This document shows, one piece after another, positions 22,372 to 33,479 of a stretch of 64,000 nucleotides of DNA; the stretch's first letter is position 1, and the number at the start of each line of letters is the position of its first letter. Under the pieces are notes generated by a model, which ran no database searches, was not told where the DNA came from, and saw only the letters and a program-made list of their open reading frames with translations. Origin of the DNA: Symbiodinium natans (lineage: Eukaryota > Sar > Dinophyceae > Suessiales > Symbiodiniaceae). A program made the translations under genes and the position numbers. The stretch is taken from positions 1-64,000 of the forward strand of contig CAJNDS010000109.1 of assembly GCA_905221605.1 (NCBI GenBank). Reading direction: 5' to 3'.

Positions 22372-23007
22372 GGTTTAGGGTTTAAGGTCTTCGGGTTTGC
22401 ACAACTTAGGGGGGCAGGATGGGCATTTGCGACTGAAGGTTTCAGATTGTGTTTGGGGTTTAAGGTGTCCCTCTTCCATTGTCCCATTACTAGTGGGGAA
22501 GAACCCTCAAACACGATGCTGAACCCTAAAACCCCCTCAGCTGTACGCTCCAAACCGAGCAGCACACAACGCAACATCCAATCCCACACTTTGCGTAATT
22601 AGCACCAAGCTCGTCAACAAGGATGCCTAGATACTCCCTTAAAGGGTTGCAAGGGGGATTTAAAAAACAAAAAAAACCTGGAACCCGATTTCCTGATCCC
22701 CCCAAACCACAAACCACAAACCCTAAACCCTAAATCCCAAACCCTTAACCCGAAACCCTAAACCCTATACCCTGAATCCCAAGCCCTAAGCCCCAAACCC
22801 CATACCCTGAATCCCAAGCCCTAAAAACTCTGGCCAGTTTGATCTCCAAGGCTGACAGCACTCCACCCCACCACCCCTTTAGGGTTTAGGGTTTCGGGTC
22901 CCCTAAACCCTAAACCCTAAACCCTAAACCCTAAACTCCGCCCCATTTTCCCTTCCAGGCACAAGCGTGTGTTTTAGGTTTAGGTTCTGATTGTAGGGCT
23001 TATAGGG

Positions 23008-24634
23008 CTAGTAGCCACAAGCTACAGGACAAGTGTAGCACCAACAGTACACAGAAATGACGCAGGCCACCCAGGCCAGAAACTTACTTAGCGCTTTGGA
23101 GCGCAGGCCAGGTATGAGCGTGGCGGTCTGGGCCGCATAGGCTGGAAACCTTGGTAGCCCAATATAAGGGTTTAGGGTTCAGGGTTCAGGGTTCAGGGTT
23201 CAGGGTTAAGTTTAGGGTTTAGGGTTTAGGGTTCAGGGTTTAGGGTTTAGGATTTAGGGTTTAGGGGAACTTGGTAGCCCAGTAACTCTATTGTAATAAG
23301 GACACCCTTTTTTGGTTGGTTCCTGTATAAGGGAACCCAGAACCCAAAATTATGAAAAGCAAAGGGTACCACTAGGCTACCAAGAAACTCCTCGGGATAG
23401 CGCTGCGCCAGGTAGTTGTCGGAGTTGGGCACGATCCTTAGTAGCCCAGCAACCATCTTACAATAAGGGCACACCCTTGTTGGGGGTTGTTCACTTTAGA
23501 AGGGAACCGTGAACCAAAAAAAGGGAATCTTATAATAAGGGCACCCTTTTCGGGGTTGTTTACTTTATAAGGGAACCTTGAACCAAAAAAAGGGAAGAGG
23601 GTGCCACTGGGCTACCAAGAATCACGAAGACAAAGGTGAAGATCGTGAAGATCGGGACGCTCACCGCGCAGGTGGTGCCCGCGGCCAAGCCCCAGCCGGT
23701 GTAGGCAAAGAGGTCCCCAAAGTAGTTGGGATGAATGCACCAAGCAGCAAGGCCCTCTGTGTGAAGCTTCCCCTTGTGTTCTGGCTGGGACTTCCAGCGG
23801 AAACGGCCCACTTCATAGGCCAGTGAATACAAGGATCCTCCCACATACAGAACCAGCCCAAGCTGATCTCTGCCTGGGAAGCGGATGTCGGGATTCATCG
23901 TACAGAAGCCAAACATGTAGGTGATCGTTGGCAAGCCGATCACATAAATGACGAAGAGCAGCCCTAAGCTGGCAGGGCACAACCAAGTAGGCGTCTCCTG
24001 CCCCCAAATCTCAACCAGCGCCTTGGGGACGAAATGAACCCCAAAAGGGGTTTATGGTTCATGGTTCATATACCTTAATGGGAATTAAAGTAGTCAGGGA
24101 AATATGGGGTTCATTTGGTCCTAAACCCTAAACCCTAAACCCTAAACCCTAAACCCTAGGTCCTTATAAGGAGGCACCTTGCTTGTGAAGAGGCCCCCGA
24201 TGATGTGCAAGATGAAGGTGTTGGCATACCAAAAGTAGGCAGCCATCCTCGCGGGACCCCTGGAAGGATCCAACAAACACACAACCCCCCACATAGTACC
24301 CTAAACCCTAAACCCTAAACCCTAAACCCTATACCACTCTTGGGTCATTCTTAGGAACTCTTAAGTTGACGGGACGTATTTTTTGCATCCTCCCAGGGGT
24401 CTGGGCAAATGAACCTTAACATTGGGGTCATGTACCCTAGATATTTGCTACAACCCCTATTAAGGTATACGGACCATAAGCACTTTCAGGGTTCATGTCG
24501 TCCCCAAGGATCTCAGTCACAAGTAGCACAGAGCAAGCGCATTTCCATGGTAAGCGGCTGCCCAGAGTGCCGTCACCCCTCCACTGGATCCATTTCCTGA
24601 GTTCGGGTAGGGAATCCGTCATATACGTTACCAT
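23008..24634 (-). CDS. DUF1295 / steroid 5-alpha-reductase-like membrane enzyme, copy B
   Basis: Exons in coding order: 24634-24513, 24247-24178, 24021-23624, 23436-23389, 23149-23008 (stop TAG). Protein features match copy A (NPDIRFPGRDQ, CIHPNYFGDLFAYTGWGL, YLAQRYPEEF, ATLIPGL). Two extra introns split the last exon of copy A at FVI/VPNSD and PEE/FPAYA. Both are TIR elements with 4-bp target duplications, and removal restores the frame exactly. Introns 1 and 2 correspond to those of copy A; intron 1 is GA-AG. Exons near 25389-25148 and possibly 25098-25040 may encode additional N-terminal membrane segments. The region just upstream of the first Met has a stop in frame, so this Met could be the start. 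Confidence 0.8.
23150..23388 (-). mobile_element. Introner 1 of DUF1295 copy B (family 1), GT-AG intron
   Basis: On the minus strand the intron begins GTTTCTTGGTAGCC and ends GGGCTACCAAG, followed by GTTTCC. GTTT is the 4-bp target duplication; the inverted ends are CTTGGTAGCC/GGCTACCAAG. Copy A reads GAGGAGTTTCCAGCC without interruption. The interior holds TTTAGGG and TTCAGGG repeats and a second inner copy of the end motif near 23272. Confidence 0.9.
23437..23623 (-). mobile_element. Introner 2 of DUF1295 copy B (family 1), GA-AG intron
   Basis: On the minus strand it begins GATTCTTGGTAGCCC and ends GGGCTACTAAG, followed by GATCGTG. The target duplication is GATT/GATC (one mismatch) and supplies a GA donor. 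Copy A reads TTCGTGATTATGCCC uninterrupted. An inner ~60-bp module (AATAAGGGCACCCTT...GGGAACC) is tandemly duplicated. Confidence 0.88.
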
Positions 24635-25147
24635 AAAGGGGTTATGTCACTAAGAAAAGCTACACAGTGGCCCTATGGTAACTGGTAACTTCACAGAAAA
24701 CTCACTCAGATCATCTCAGATCCTTATAACTTAACGGTAACGAGGACCCAGATTCGTAAAGTCACCTTTGCAGCCGCAGCAGTTGGGCGTATCACCGAGT
24801 AGGGGTGCCTGCGAGGCCATCCGGCCGAGTGGCTGCAAGTCACCGACTCAGCGCGTCGGCGCGCGCGCGTGTGTGTCTCTGTGTGTGTGTGTGTGTGGCG
24901 TTTTTGGGTTCTTGAGTTTAGGGTTTAAGGCTTCCTGGCTTCCTGCGTGGGACATGGAATCTGCTTGCGTTGAGGTGCCTTTTGGCATTGTGAATGACGA
25001 TTGCATAACAACTCGCAAGAGCTGAAACCATACGGACGTCAACCCAAAACTCGCAGTTCACACAGCAGGGCAGTGGCAGCAACAATCAACTTCCTTTAGT
25101 GGTTTAGGGTTTAGGGTTTAGGGTTTAGGGTTTAGGGTTTAGGGAGC

Positions 25148-25389
25148 AGGCTCGCGCACGAAGAAACTGGCAACCCCAAAGCAAAGAACCTATGACTAGT
25201 GAGCTCGTTCCAATCACTGCAAGCGCAGTAGCTCCGTCACATGAACGCCACATGGGGAGGGTGTTCTCAAATACGGTACTGCTGTCTACAAAAATGGCGA
25301 CGTTGAAAAACATACCCATGAGGTATCCTGGCTTGTTGAGAACCACTTCCACATAGTGCAGCAGACGTAGGACGTTGAGCAACTGGTTT
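25148..25389 (-). CDS. Exon with two membrane segments, probably upstream of DUF1295 copy B
   Basis: Opens after acceptor AGAAACCAG with LLNVLRLLHYVEVVLNKPGY, then hydrophobic MGMFFNVAIFV and GATALAVIGTSSLVIGSLLW. The copy A counterpart (20830-20905) is broken by the AAG/AAT microsatellite. Attachment to the DUF1295 gene is inference from order and strand. Confidence 0.5.
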
Positions 25390-26451
25390 CTGAAGATTTC
25401 TTAGAACCCCACACCCCGGAATCAATTTTTTGGAACCCCGCACCCCAGAAGCGTTTGTTTTGTGACAGCTACCCAAATACCTGTTTACAAAACAAGCAAC
25501 CCTAAAACCGAGGCCCTAAACCCCTAAGCCATAAGCAGCTTGAGGGTAAGGGATGAAACCGCCACAAGCGGCCACCCCGATAAACCCCCAAACCCCAAAA
25601 CCCTACATCCTAAACCCCAAACCCCTACACCCTAAACCCTACACCCCATACCCTAAACCCCAAACCCCAAACCCAAAAACCCAAAAACCCAAAAACCCAA
25701 ACCCCAAAACCCTAAAACCCTAAACCCCAAAACCCAAAACCCCAAAGCCCTAAACCCCAAACCCTAACCCCTTAACCCCTAAACCCCAAAACCCACAACC
25801 CTAAACCCTAACCCCAAAACCCTAAACCCCAAACCCAAAACCCCAAACCCTAAACCCTAAACCCTAAACCCCAAAACCCCAAAACCCTAAACCCTAAACC
25901 CTAAAACCCCAAACCCCAAAACCCCAAACCCAAAACCCTAAACCCGAAACAAGCGGCTCCTGGCCTTCACTGCTGCTCTTCGGCCTTCGGATGGCGCTCC
26001 TGTGTGAGGTCCAGGGCGGCCTGAGGGGAGCCCCAAAGCCCCAAGGGTCCGTTTAGGGTTTAGGGTTTAGGGTTTAGGGTTTAGGGTTAGGGTTTAGGGC
26101 TTAGTGTTTAGACCTAAGCCCCCAATTCCTGATCCCCCCCCCCCCCCCCCCCCCCCCCCAAACCCTCTATGGACCCTGAACCTTAAGTCCTCCAAGCTCC
26201 AAATCCTAAATCTGAAGAATGAGTCCGAACTTGGCTGCACTTGGGAGGGTAGTAAAAAGTTAAACTTTTAGCTGCCTTATTAAGAAACCCAATAAACCCA
26301 AAAAGGCTAAAGATCTAAAGTTGAAGTAAAGTACCACACAGCGAACACACACCACCCCCTCGGCCTAGGGGTTTACGGTTTGGGTTTTGGGTTTGGGGTT
26401 TAGGGTTTAAGGTTTGGGGTTTAGGGTTGAGGGCGTCTGTACAATGCAGCC

Positions 26452-26520
26452 CGTTTAGTCAGCCCGCCTTCTCAATCTTCATCGGCGCTGCTTCTTTTTC
26501 TGCGCTGGCGACCTGGTTGA
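26452..26520 (-). CDS. Possible terminal exon
   Basis: Reads NQVASAEKEAAPMKIEKAG and then TGA. It resembles a charged C-terminus. Between here and 27970 I see only telomere-like repeats, the poly-G run, an (AT)n stretch near 27430-27520, single-ended family 5 matches, and a possible plus-strand exon near 27525-27652 (EKILLEHVDPTPEAFQGGQT) with no clear acceptor. Confidence 0.35.
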
Positions 26521-26736
26521 GGGTTTTCTCGGATTTAGGGATTAGGATACGAGGGTGTTAGGAGTATAGGGAGGTAGGGTCATAGAGCTTCAAGATTTGT
26601 GTGGGTTGTGGGGTTCTAGGTTTAAGGTTTGTGGGCTGGTAGGGTTTGCAAGGGTTTCAGGGTTTGTGGGCTTTAGAGGCCTCCCTAAGCCCTCAACCCT
26701 AACCCTGGTTAGGGCTCTGGACACAGGGTGTTGTAA

Positions 26737-26737
<1 letters not shown>

Positions 26738-26793
<56 letters not shown>
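26738..26793. repeat. Poly-G run of about 56 nt
   Basis: An uninterrupted G homopolymer, by far the longest of many G/C runs in the window. Its length in the assembly may be inexact. Confidence 0.85.
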
Positions 26794-27975
26794 CTTCGGG
26801 CTGAGGGGCGAGGTCCTTGGGCTGGAAAGGGCTTAGGGCTTAGAACTTTCCGGTTTGGGGTAGATCCAAGAAGGGATATGAGTTCTTTATAGCTACTCTA
26901 GATAACCTTCTTCAGGGTACTTGTAACCCTTTACTTTTAACTACCCGTGAACCTCCAAGTAGGATCTCGGAGTTGCGAGCGGTCTCGGGCTAAACGTCAG
27001 CTTCGGGTTTTGATGAACCCCTAAAACCCGAAAACCCTAGACCCTAGACCCTAAACCCTAAACCCCAAAAACCAACGAGTAACCGTGGGCCAAGCTTGGT
27101 CAGCTCTGTAAGTTGGCATCCGGGAGCCGTAACTTTGCTAGAACGTTTAGGGCTAGGAGCATAACTGTACTTATAACCCTACTGATAATACCCCTAAAGG
27201 GCCTTATAGGGGTTATCCCAATTGTAAGTAGGGTTATAAGCCCAGTTATAATTGGTTGGTGTAACATGAACCTTCAAGTATTAACGGACCATGTAACCCT
27301 TTGTTTGGTTTAGAGGGGCCTATAAGGGAACCTAATGCCTAAAAGCAAGGGAAGAAGGGCGGACTCCTGGAAATGAGGGATCTTGAACAGGGTTGAGGAT
27401 TTAGGGCTTATAGGCTCTAGGGTTGTGTATTACATACATATATATATATATGTATACTTTTTACAATATATATATATATACACCATATATATATATATAT
27501 GTGTGTATATATATATATGGCACGAAAAAATCCTGCTCGAGCACGTGGACCCTACCCCCGAAGCCTTCCAGGGTGGCCAAACTCAGCTCGCGGCATCTTC
27601 CCAGCACCGGGCACGAACCGGAGGGGTCTTTGGACAATCTGGCACGAAGGTTTAGGGTTTAGGGTTTAGGGTTCAGAGGGTTCAGAGGGTTTTGAGGGTT
27701 TTGAGGGTTGAGGGTTGTTCCACCCAGACCCTGAAACCCTGCACCACACGAACCTGCCAAAGCCGCAGCCCCAAAGCACTTGCCAAGAACAAAACCACAT
27801 TGGCACCCTAAACTCCAACCAACTAAACATCAAGTCAACCTGGGCCCTGGCCATAAGTGTTGTCTGTTGTACTATCAGGTAGCAGAGCGGCACCCCGAGA
27901 CTACGGACTACAAATTTAAGGGTCCATATAGTACCCCAAGACTAAGCACTACAACTCAAGGGTCCGGGATATATA

Positions 27976-28088
27976 CTAGGCTGCCCAGTAACCAAGGCTT
28001 CAAAAGGGTGCCCTTTTTTGCTTAAAGAGGTTTATAAGGGAACCTAGAGCCCCCAAAAAGGGAATAAGGGTACTACCGGGCGTCCTAG
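27976..28088 (-). mobile_element. Family 1 element inside an intron
   Basis: Ends CTAGGCTGCCCAGTAACC and CTACCGGGCGTCCTAG. Flanking TATA on both sides could be a target duplication. It lies seven bases beyond the donor (GTTTAT) of the exon ending at 28096. Confidence 0.65.
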
Positions 28089-28095
28089 TATAAAC

Positions 28096-28525
28096 CTTTT
28101 GAGCGCTGCTGTGCCTTCCATGTCGCTGTCTTCTGCCAGGTCGAACACCTCGATCTCCATGCTCTTCTCACGAGAGACTTCAGAGACTTCCATCTTCACA
28201 GCCTCCTGGATCAAGAAACAAGTAAGACAATAGCAAGGATTAAAACATACAAATAACAACGATAATGCTCATGATGGAACACAGGCAACCAACAAAAGAA
28301 ACACAACACCTCTAAAAACCAAAGCCCTATAACCCTGCAAGCCGAAAACCTTGGGGCTTCTTCGTATCTTAGGGTAGTCTCTAAACCCAAGCCCCAAGCC
28401 CTAAACCCTAAACCCTCCACCCCCTGACTGCTTCTCGAACTGGGACTGAAGGCTCAGGGAGTTTAAACCTTGATGCGCTCTGCCAGAGTTTTCAGAGGGG
28501 GCTGCTCTCCCTTGCCAGAATGACT
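28096..28525 (-). CDS. Two linked exons of an acidic/charged protein
   Basis: Exon from about 28525 to 28469 reads GKGEQPPLKTLAERIK with donor AAG/GTTTAAAC. Exon 28205-28096 (acceptor TTTCTTGATCCAG, donor GTTTAT) reads EAVKMEVSEVSREKSMEIEV, then FDLAEDSDMEGTAALK. The phases agree (0/0). Charged, probably disordered; no family recognised. Upstream pieces near 28650-28720 and 28950-29084 may belong to it. Confidence 0.55.
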
Positions 28526-28755
28526 CACACTGCTATATTTAGGGGTTTAGGGTTTAGGGTTAAGGTTTAGGGTTTAGGGTTTAAGGTTTAGGGTTTAGGG
28601 TTTAGGGTTTGGGGTTTAGGGTTTGGGAATCGTTGCGGATCTGCTTAGGGCACCCTCCCTGCGCAGCTCGGGCCGAGGCAAGGGTCTGAAGTCTCGACTC
28701 CTCACCCGAAACTTCAAACTTGGGGGCTTACGAGAATAAGGGGCGCTTTATATAG

Positions 28756-28875
28756 AACCCCAAATAGCAGGATAATTTTATCACAAGGACCCCAATAAGG
28801 TACCCCTGATTTCAGAACCCCAAATAGCAACATAATTTTATCATAAGGACCTCAATAAGGTACCCCTGATTTCAG
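28756..28875. repeat. 60-bp tandem duplication
   Basis: Two adjacent ~60-bp copies beginning AGAACCCCAAATAGCA and ending GGTACCCCTGATTTC, differing at a few bases. Probably an inner module of an inverted-repeat element, as seen in families 1 and 2. Confidence 0.75.
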
Positions 28876-28949
28876 AAACCCCTGTTTGAATGTTAAGGGT
28901 TTAGGGCTTGGAGGGCTGTAAGTAGGGGATAGACGATCAGTTCCCAACA

Positions 28950-29084
28950 GGTTATGCATTCTTCTTATTCTTAGAGCCTTCTTTCGGCCAATGAAAGGCA
29001 CGCTTTTCACATAGTTTTGCAAGTCGACCGTACACTTCTTATCTGGCTCTGTCCTGGGGCTCTTCCTTCTTGATGTCCTCTTTC
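28950..29084 (-). CDS. Possible Lys/Arg-rich exon
   Basis: After acceptor CTGAAACAG, one frame reads RTEPDKKCTVDLQNYVKSVP and FIGRKKALRI; another reads AVKEDIKKEEPQDRAR before a stop. The correct phase is not settled. A good donor GTAAGCC lies upstream near 29245 after MKAWRL. Confidence 0.35.
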
Positions 29085-29599
29085 ACGGCCTGTTTCAGGG
29101 TCGTCCGGGGACAAACATATGTTCATGTGTCAAGCCACAGGTCAGTTCTCAAAACTATGATTCCTTTTTGGGTGCCCGATTTCTTTGGGGGCCGCCTTGT
29201 AACAGGAAAGGGGCCACAGTTATTGACTATATGGGAAAGGCTTACCGAGCCGCCAGGCTTTCATGAATAGGGGCCCTCAAGAAAGCAGAGCAACCATGCG
29301 GGCAAGCAAGTCTGAAAGCAATAGCCCCCTAACCCCTCAACCCTACTTGGGCGACCCTAAACCTAAACCCTAAACCCTACACACGAAACACTGAACGCAA
29401 CAAAAAGCTTAAAACTCTAATCTTAGCCAAGGCTTCCACAACCCCCCCCCCCCTACACATCCTTAAACCCCAAAAACACTGAAAGCCTTAAAGCCCACAA
29501 CCTCAACGAAACCTGAAATACCCTAAAGCCTGTTTAAAGATAGGTCTAGGATTCAGGCTTTAGGGTTTGGAGGCTTAGGGGTTTAGGGTTAAACCCGAA

Positions 29600-29965
29600 A
29601 CCCTAAACCCTAAACCCTAAAACCCAAAAACCCAAAACACCCCAAAAAATCAAAAACCCCAAACCCTAAACCCAAAAACCCAAAAACCCAAAAACCCAAA
29701 AACCCAAAAACCCAAAAACCCAAAAACCCAAAAACCCCAAAACCCAAAAACCCAAAAACCCAAAAACCCAAAAACCCAAAAACCCAAAAAAAACAAAAAC
29801 CCAAAAACCCAAAAACCCAAAAACCCAAAAAAAAACCAAAAAACCCAAAACCCAAAAACCCAAAAACCCAAAAACCCAAAAACCCAAAAAAACCAAAACC
29901 CAAAACCCAAAAACCCAAAACACCAAAACCCAAAAACCCCAAAAACCCAAAAACTCAACCCAAAA
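29600..29965. repeat. CCCAAAAA array
   Basis: Dozens of CCCAAAAA units with small variants, flanked by CCCTAAA units on both sides. It looks like a telomere-type array converted to an 8-bp variant. The F/G/L/W open frames on the minus strand are spurious. Confidence 0.9.
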
Positions 29966-30021
29966 ACCCTAAACCCTAAACCCTAAACCCTGAACCTCCC
30001 CCCCCCCCCCCACCCCCTGGT

Positions 30022-30090
30022 GGCCTTCAGAGTGAAGAGAGCGGCAGAGTTCGGCCCCGGAACTCGTAGTGGCTTCTCCTGGAGGAGCCC
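30022..30090 (-). CDS. Short exon, unknown product
   Basis: Reads LLQEKPLRVPGPNSAALFTL between a family 8-like border (GTAAGGGGGCTCC, minus strand) and a G run. Borders are approximate. Confidence 0.4.
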
Positions 30091-30397
30091 CCTTACAAAA
30101 CTCACTATAGTCAAGGGTTTAGGGTTTAGGGTTTAGGGTTTAGGGTTTCCTGTTTCCTTACAAAAGTAGCTATAGTTAGGATCCTTCTAATCCAATTTGG
30201 GGTCCTAAAACCTCTGCTTATAAGTATGGGGCAGGGGGGGGGGGGGGGGCTTTCCTTGTAACCCTAAACCCTAAACCCTAAACCCTAAACCCTAAACCCT
30301 AAACCCTAAACCCTAAACTTAAACCCTAAACCCTATCCCCTCCTTGTACCGCTGGCCAGGGGGGGGGCGGAGGTTTCGGAGCTGAAAACTGAAAAAC

Positions 30398-30455
30398 TGG
30401 AAGCCGGCCTCGTCATCGGAGCTCAGGACTTCCATCTCTGACACCCTGGCTGGCT
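30398..30455 (-). CDS. Short acidic exon
   Basis: Reads ARVSEMEVLSSDDEAGFQ immediately after the long TTTAGGG array (minus-strand acceptor near CTAGCCAG). Borders are approximate. Confidence 0.4.
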
Positions 30456-30840
30456 AGGGTTTAGGGTTTAGGGTTTAGGGTTTAGGGTTTAGGGTTTAGG
30501 GTTTAGGGTTTAGGGTTTAGGGTTTAGGGTTTAGGGTTTAGGGTTTAGGGTTTAGGGTTTAGGGTTTAGGGTTTAGGGTTTAGGGTTTATGGGTTAGGGT
30601 TTAGGGTTTAGGGTTTAGGGTTTAGGGTTTAGGGTTTAGGGTTTAGGGTTTAGGGTTTAGGGTTTAGGGTTTAGGGTTTAGGGTTTAGGGTTTAGGGTTT
30701 AGGGTTTAGGGTTTAGGGTTTAGGGCTAGGCTTTAGGGTTTAGGGTTTAGGGTTTAGGGTTTAGGGTTTAGGGTTTAGGGTTTAGGGTTTAGGGTTTAGG
30801 GTTTAGGGTTTAGCGGTTTAGCGGTTTAGGGTTTAGGGTT
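30455..30840. repeat. Longest TTTAGGG array in the window (~54 units)
   Basis: About 385 bp of near-perfect TTTAGGG in one orientation with only a few variant units (TTTATGGGT, GGCTAGGCT, TTTAGCGG). It separates two minus-strand coding pieces, so it behaves as intron or spacer, not as a chromosome end. Confidence 0.9.
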
Positions 30841-30989
30841 TTGTGTTGAGCGCCTTAGGGTTCAGGCTTTAGGGGTGGGATTTCGGACGACTGTGAATTG
30901 GAGGACAACCACGACCCCGGCAATACCAACTCGAGATGAAAGATGATGCATTAAGCCCTAAACCCCATCCCAACATCAACTGAACACAC

Positions 30990-31072
30990 TTTCAAAGTCG
31001 TGCCCTGAAACACAAAGGTCCTCATCGCCCCTTCTATCGTCACTACGGTGATGGGATGAATACCTGGCATAC
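30990..31072 (-). CDS. Exon, unknown product
   Basis: Acceptor CAGCAGCTAG (the end of an inverted-repeat element) and donor GTGTGTTC. Reads MPGIHPITVVTIEGAMRTFV and FQGTTLK. Confidence 0.6.
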
Positions 31073-31245
31073 CTAGCTGCTGAGCACCCTGGGCCAAACA
31101 AAGTTAACCTTCCAAATATGGTAGGGTCATATATAATATGTAAACCCTAAACCCTAAACCCTGAACCCTAAACCCTAAACCCCACACCCTAAACCCTAAA
31201 CCCTAAACCGCAAAAGGTTGAAGGTTGCCCTACTCAGCTACTAAG
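31073..31245 (-). mobile_element. Introner-like element, family 9 (CTTAGTAGCTGAG ends) with telomeric core
   Basis: Ends CTAGCTGCTGAG and CTCAGCTACTAAG are inverted copies; the inner right part GGTTGCCCTACTCAG resembles family 6. The centre is CCCTAAA repeats. Its end supplies the acceptor of the 31072 exon. Confidence 0.6.
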
Positions 31246-31599
31246 CGTAAGAGGAGGGAGTCCCTGTAAACCCTAAACCCTCCCACGCAGTGAAGATGCA
31301 AGGCAGTAACCTCCTGCGCGTCCTAAGACTCTGTGGGTTTAGGGCTTAGGGTTTAGGGTTTAGGGTTTAGGGTTTAGCGTAGAGCCGCACAGCCAGACTA
31401 GCCTTGGAAGCCTCAGTAGAGTTTAGAGGCATAAGAGGGTCTAACAGAAGAGAAACAAAAACTAAACCCCAAGACACGCTCGAACCGGCAAAAACAACGA
31501 ACAAGATCCCATAGAACAAAAATGCCACCCACACCCCTCCAAGGCAACCCCGCCCCTCCTCTATCCAACAACAAAAACCGTAAACCCGAAACTCCAACA

Positions 31600-31735
31600 A
31601 TCCGAAGCGCTATCTCACGCTCCAGACTGCAGAGTCGTGGATAATCGTGAAGCTGTTGGAATTCAGAGTCTGACTTTATGATAAGATGTAGCTTCATCAT
31701 GAAGATGCTGATCATTCTTGAAGAAGTCATATATA
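31600..31735 (-). CDS. Possible exon, unknown product
   Basis: Reads SRMISIFMMKLHLIIKSDSE, then FQQLHDYPRLCSLEREIALR. It begins near an (AT)n stretch and its borders are not clear. Confidence 0.35.
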
Positions 31736-32450
31736 TATACATCTATATAGTATCAGATACACTCAGTGTGCGTATACACATATTACATTCTCTGTGCCTT
31801 GCTTAAGTCCTCAATTTCGTCCACCACGAATCACCCTCCCCCCCTGGGTCGGATACTCGCCTGTCGGGCTCCTGCTGCATCTTGCTGCGGCGCAGGTCAT
31901 AAGAATGCCGGCTTCTGGCCTAGCACAGTGGTCGAAATGTTTGCTGCTCGCATTCCCTTGTGACCCCTGTATATATTTATACCCCCCCCCCCCCCCCAAA
32001 AAAAAAAGCTACAACTATTTACGCATTGAGGCCCCTATATGAATTAGCTTGCCGACTGTTGGGCTCGAAGAGGCTGCGCTGGTTTGGGGATTTGGGTAGT
32101 TGTCTAGATTGGGCCCCCCTTTGGGTGTCTTTACTGGGCTTTGGGTGTCGTAACATATATATATATATATGTATATATGTATATATTCAGGACCCACAAG
32201 GGTCCCCTAATGCAGAGAACTACCCAGCTACGAGCAGGTGTTTTGGGGCTTTAGGGGTTTCTGCGGTGTATGTGGGTAAACTCGTTGTAGTTCTTAGCGG
32301 GAGCTGGGACAAAAAGGGGATGTAAAATACCTACTCCCCGGATTCACAACGAAGAACAGAAATGGGACTCGAGATGGCTTTTATTTGGGCCAAAACCGAC
32401 CTTAAAACTCAACTGGGCCACTTGCAACGCACCTATGAACCTCCAAGTGC

Positions 32451-32512
32451 TCAGCCCGCAACTGTTGCTCAGTTCTTGGAACTTCGTAGGGAAGACTTTT
32501 CTTGCCGTCCTT
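32451..32512 (-). CDS. Exon, unknown product
   Basis: Acceptor TTATACTCAG; reads KDGKKSLPYEVPRTEQQLRA. The donor is probably GC (GCACTTGGAGG), directly followed by a family 5 end, CTTGGAGGTTCATAGG. A plus-strand frame over the same bases (IWAKTDLKTQLGHLQRTYEP) is an alternative. Confidence 0.5.
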
Positions 32513-33076
32513 CTGAGTATAACATAGAACATTGCCCCAGAAAGTGTGTGGGCTAAGGGCTTTTGGGTTCAGGGCAGAGGGCTTTGAGCGTTGAGGCTCA
32601 AGAGGGTGTGGACAAGCCAAGCCCTCTAAGCCCTATAAGCGCCCATAAACGCAGCCCACAAACCTAGCCCGAGTTGAAAAAGCCCTCTCTATGGACCCGG
32701 CACGATAAACAAGCACACAGGTTCTACCAGCTTTCCACAGTTTCCAGAGTGGCAAAAACGCGAACCCTAGACCCTAAAACGCTAGAGCGCGTTCAGAGCA
32801 TGACGGTTTTCGTGCAGGTGCTCGAACCCTACCTTAACACCAAAACGCCTCAGAAACTGTAGGTTCGTTTACGAGTCTTGCCATACAGGCCTCTGACTTA
32901 CAACACATTAATAGCCCGCAAGAAGGCTCAACCCTCACAAACCCTGCGCCCCAGCCCCTCCAACCTCAGCCACCTGAACCCCAACAAACCAGACCACAAA
33001 ATAGGGGGGGGGGGGGGGGGGGTGGGGGTCCTAAAATAGGGGACCCAGAACAGGATAATGCTATTTGGGGTGCCAA

Positions 33077-33189
33077 ATTGGAGAAATTCACCACCCGTGG
33101 CCTCCTTTCGATTGAACTCCGCGTGAATGAAGCTTCGCATGTCCTCGGAGCTTGCATGCTTAAAGTGAGAGCCCTTCCATCTCGGGCAC
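33077..33189 (-). CDS. Exon, unknown product
   Basis: Acceptor CCTTTTCAG; reads CPRWKGSHFKHASSEDMRSF, then HAEFNRKEATGGEFLQF. The donor is not resolved; an element with GGCACCCCAAATAG follows. Confidence 0.6.
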
Positions 33190-33479
33190 CTGAAAAGGGA
33201 CCAGAATTGAACTGGCCTCATGCAGATACCATTTACCGTTGAAGCCTCTATGGATGTAGTTAAGTGCAAAAGATTTATGCGCGGACTTTGGGGTTCAGGG
33301 CTAGTTGGGTTCGATATCGTTGAGGTTGGGCTGCGGCCATGCGAAATGAAAGGGCAATACAGAACCCTAAGACCTAAAGCCCCAACCCTAAGCCCCTTAA
33401 GCCTTAAGCCCCTAAAGCCCCTTAACCCCTAAAGCCCTTAAACTCTAAACCCTAAGCCCTAAACCCTAAACCCTAAACC

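Larger units (their letters stand above)
21960..26045. repeat. Tandem segmental duplication, copy B
   Basis: Second copy of the 17.5-21.2 kb segment, same orientation. It is about 400 bp longer, owing to introner insertions and a large mixed CCCTAAA/CCCCAAA tract near 25570-25945. Confidence 0.8.

Noticed and set aside
29610-29958. Phe/Gly/Leu/Trp-rich open frames
   Set aside because: Direct translation of the CCCAAAAA array; same for 36272-36618 (CCCCAAAA) and 38047-38313 (CCCTGAAA).
30455-30840. Chromosome end or fusion point
   Set aside because: Coding pieces of the same strand and many similar arrays lie on both sides; array size and orientation vary throughout the window.
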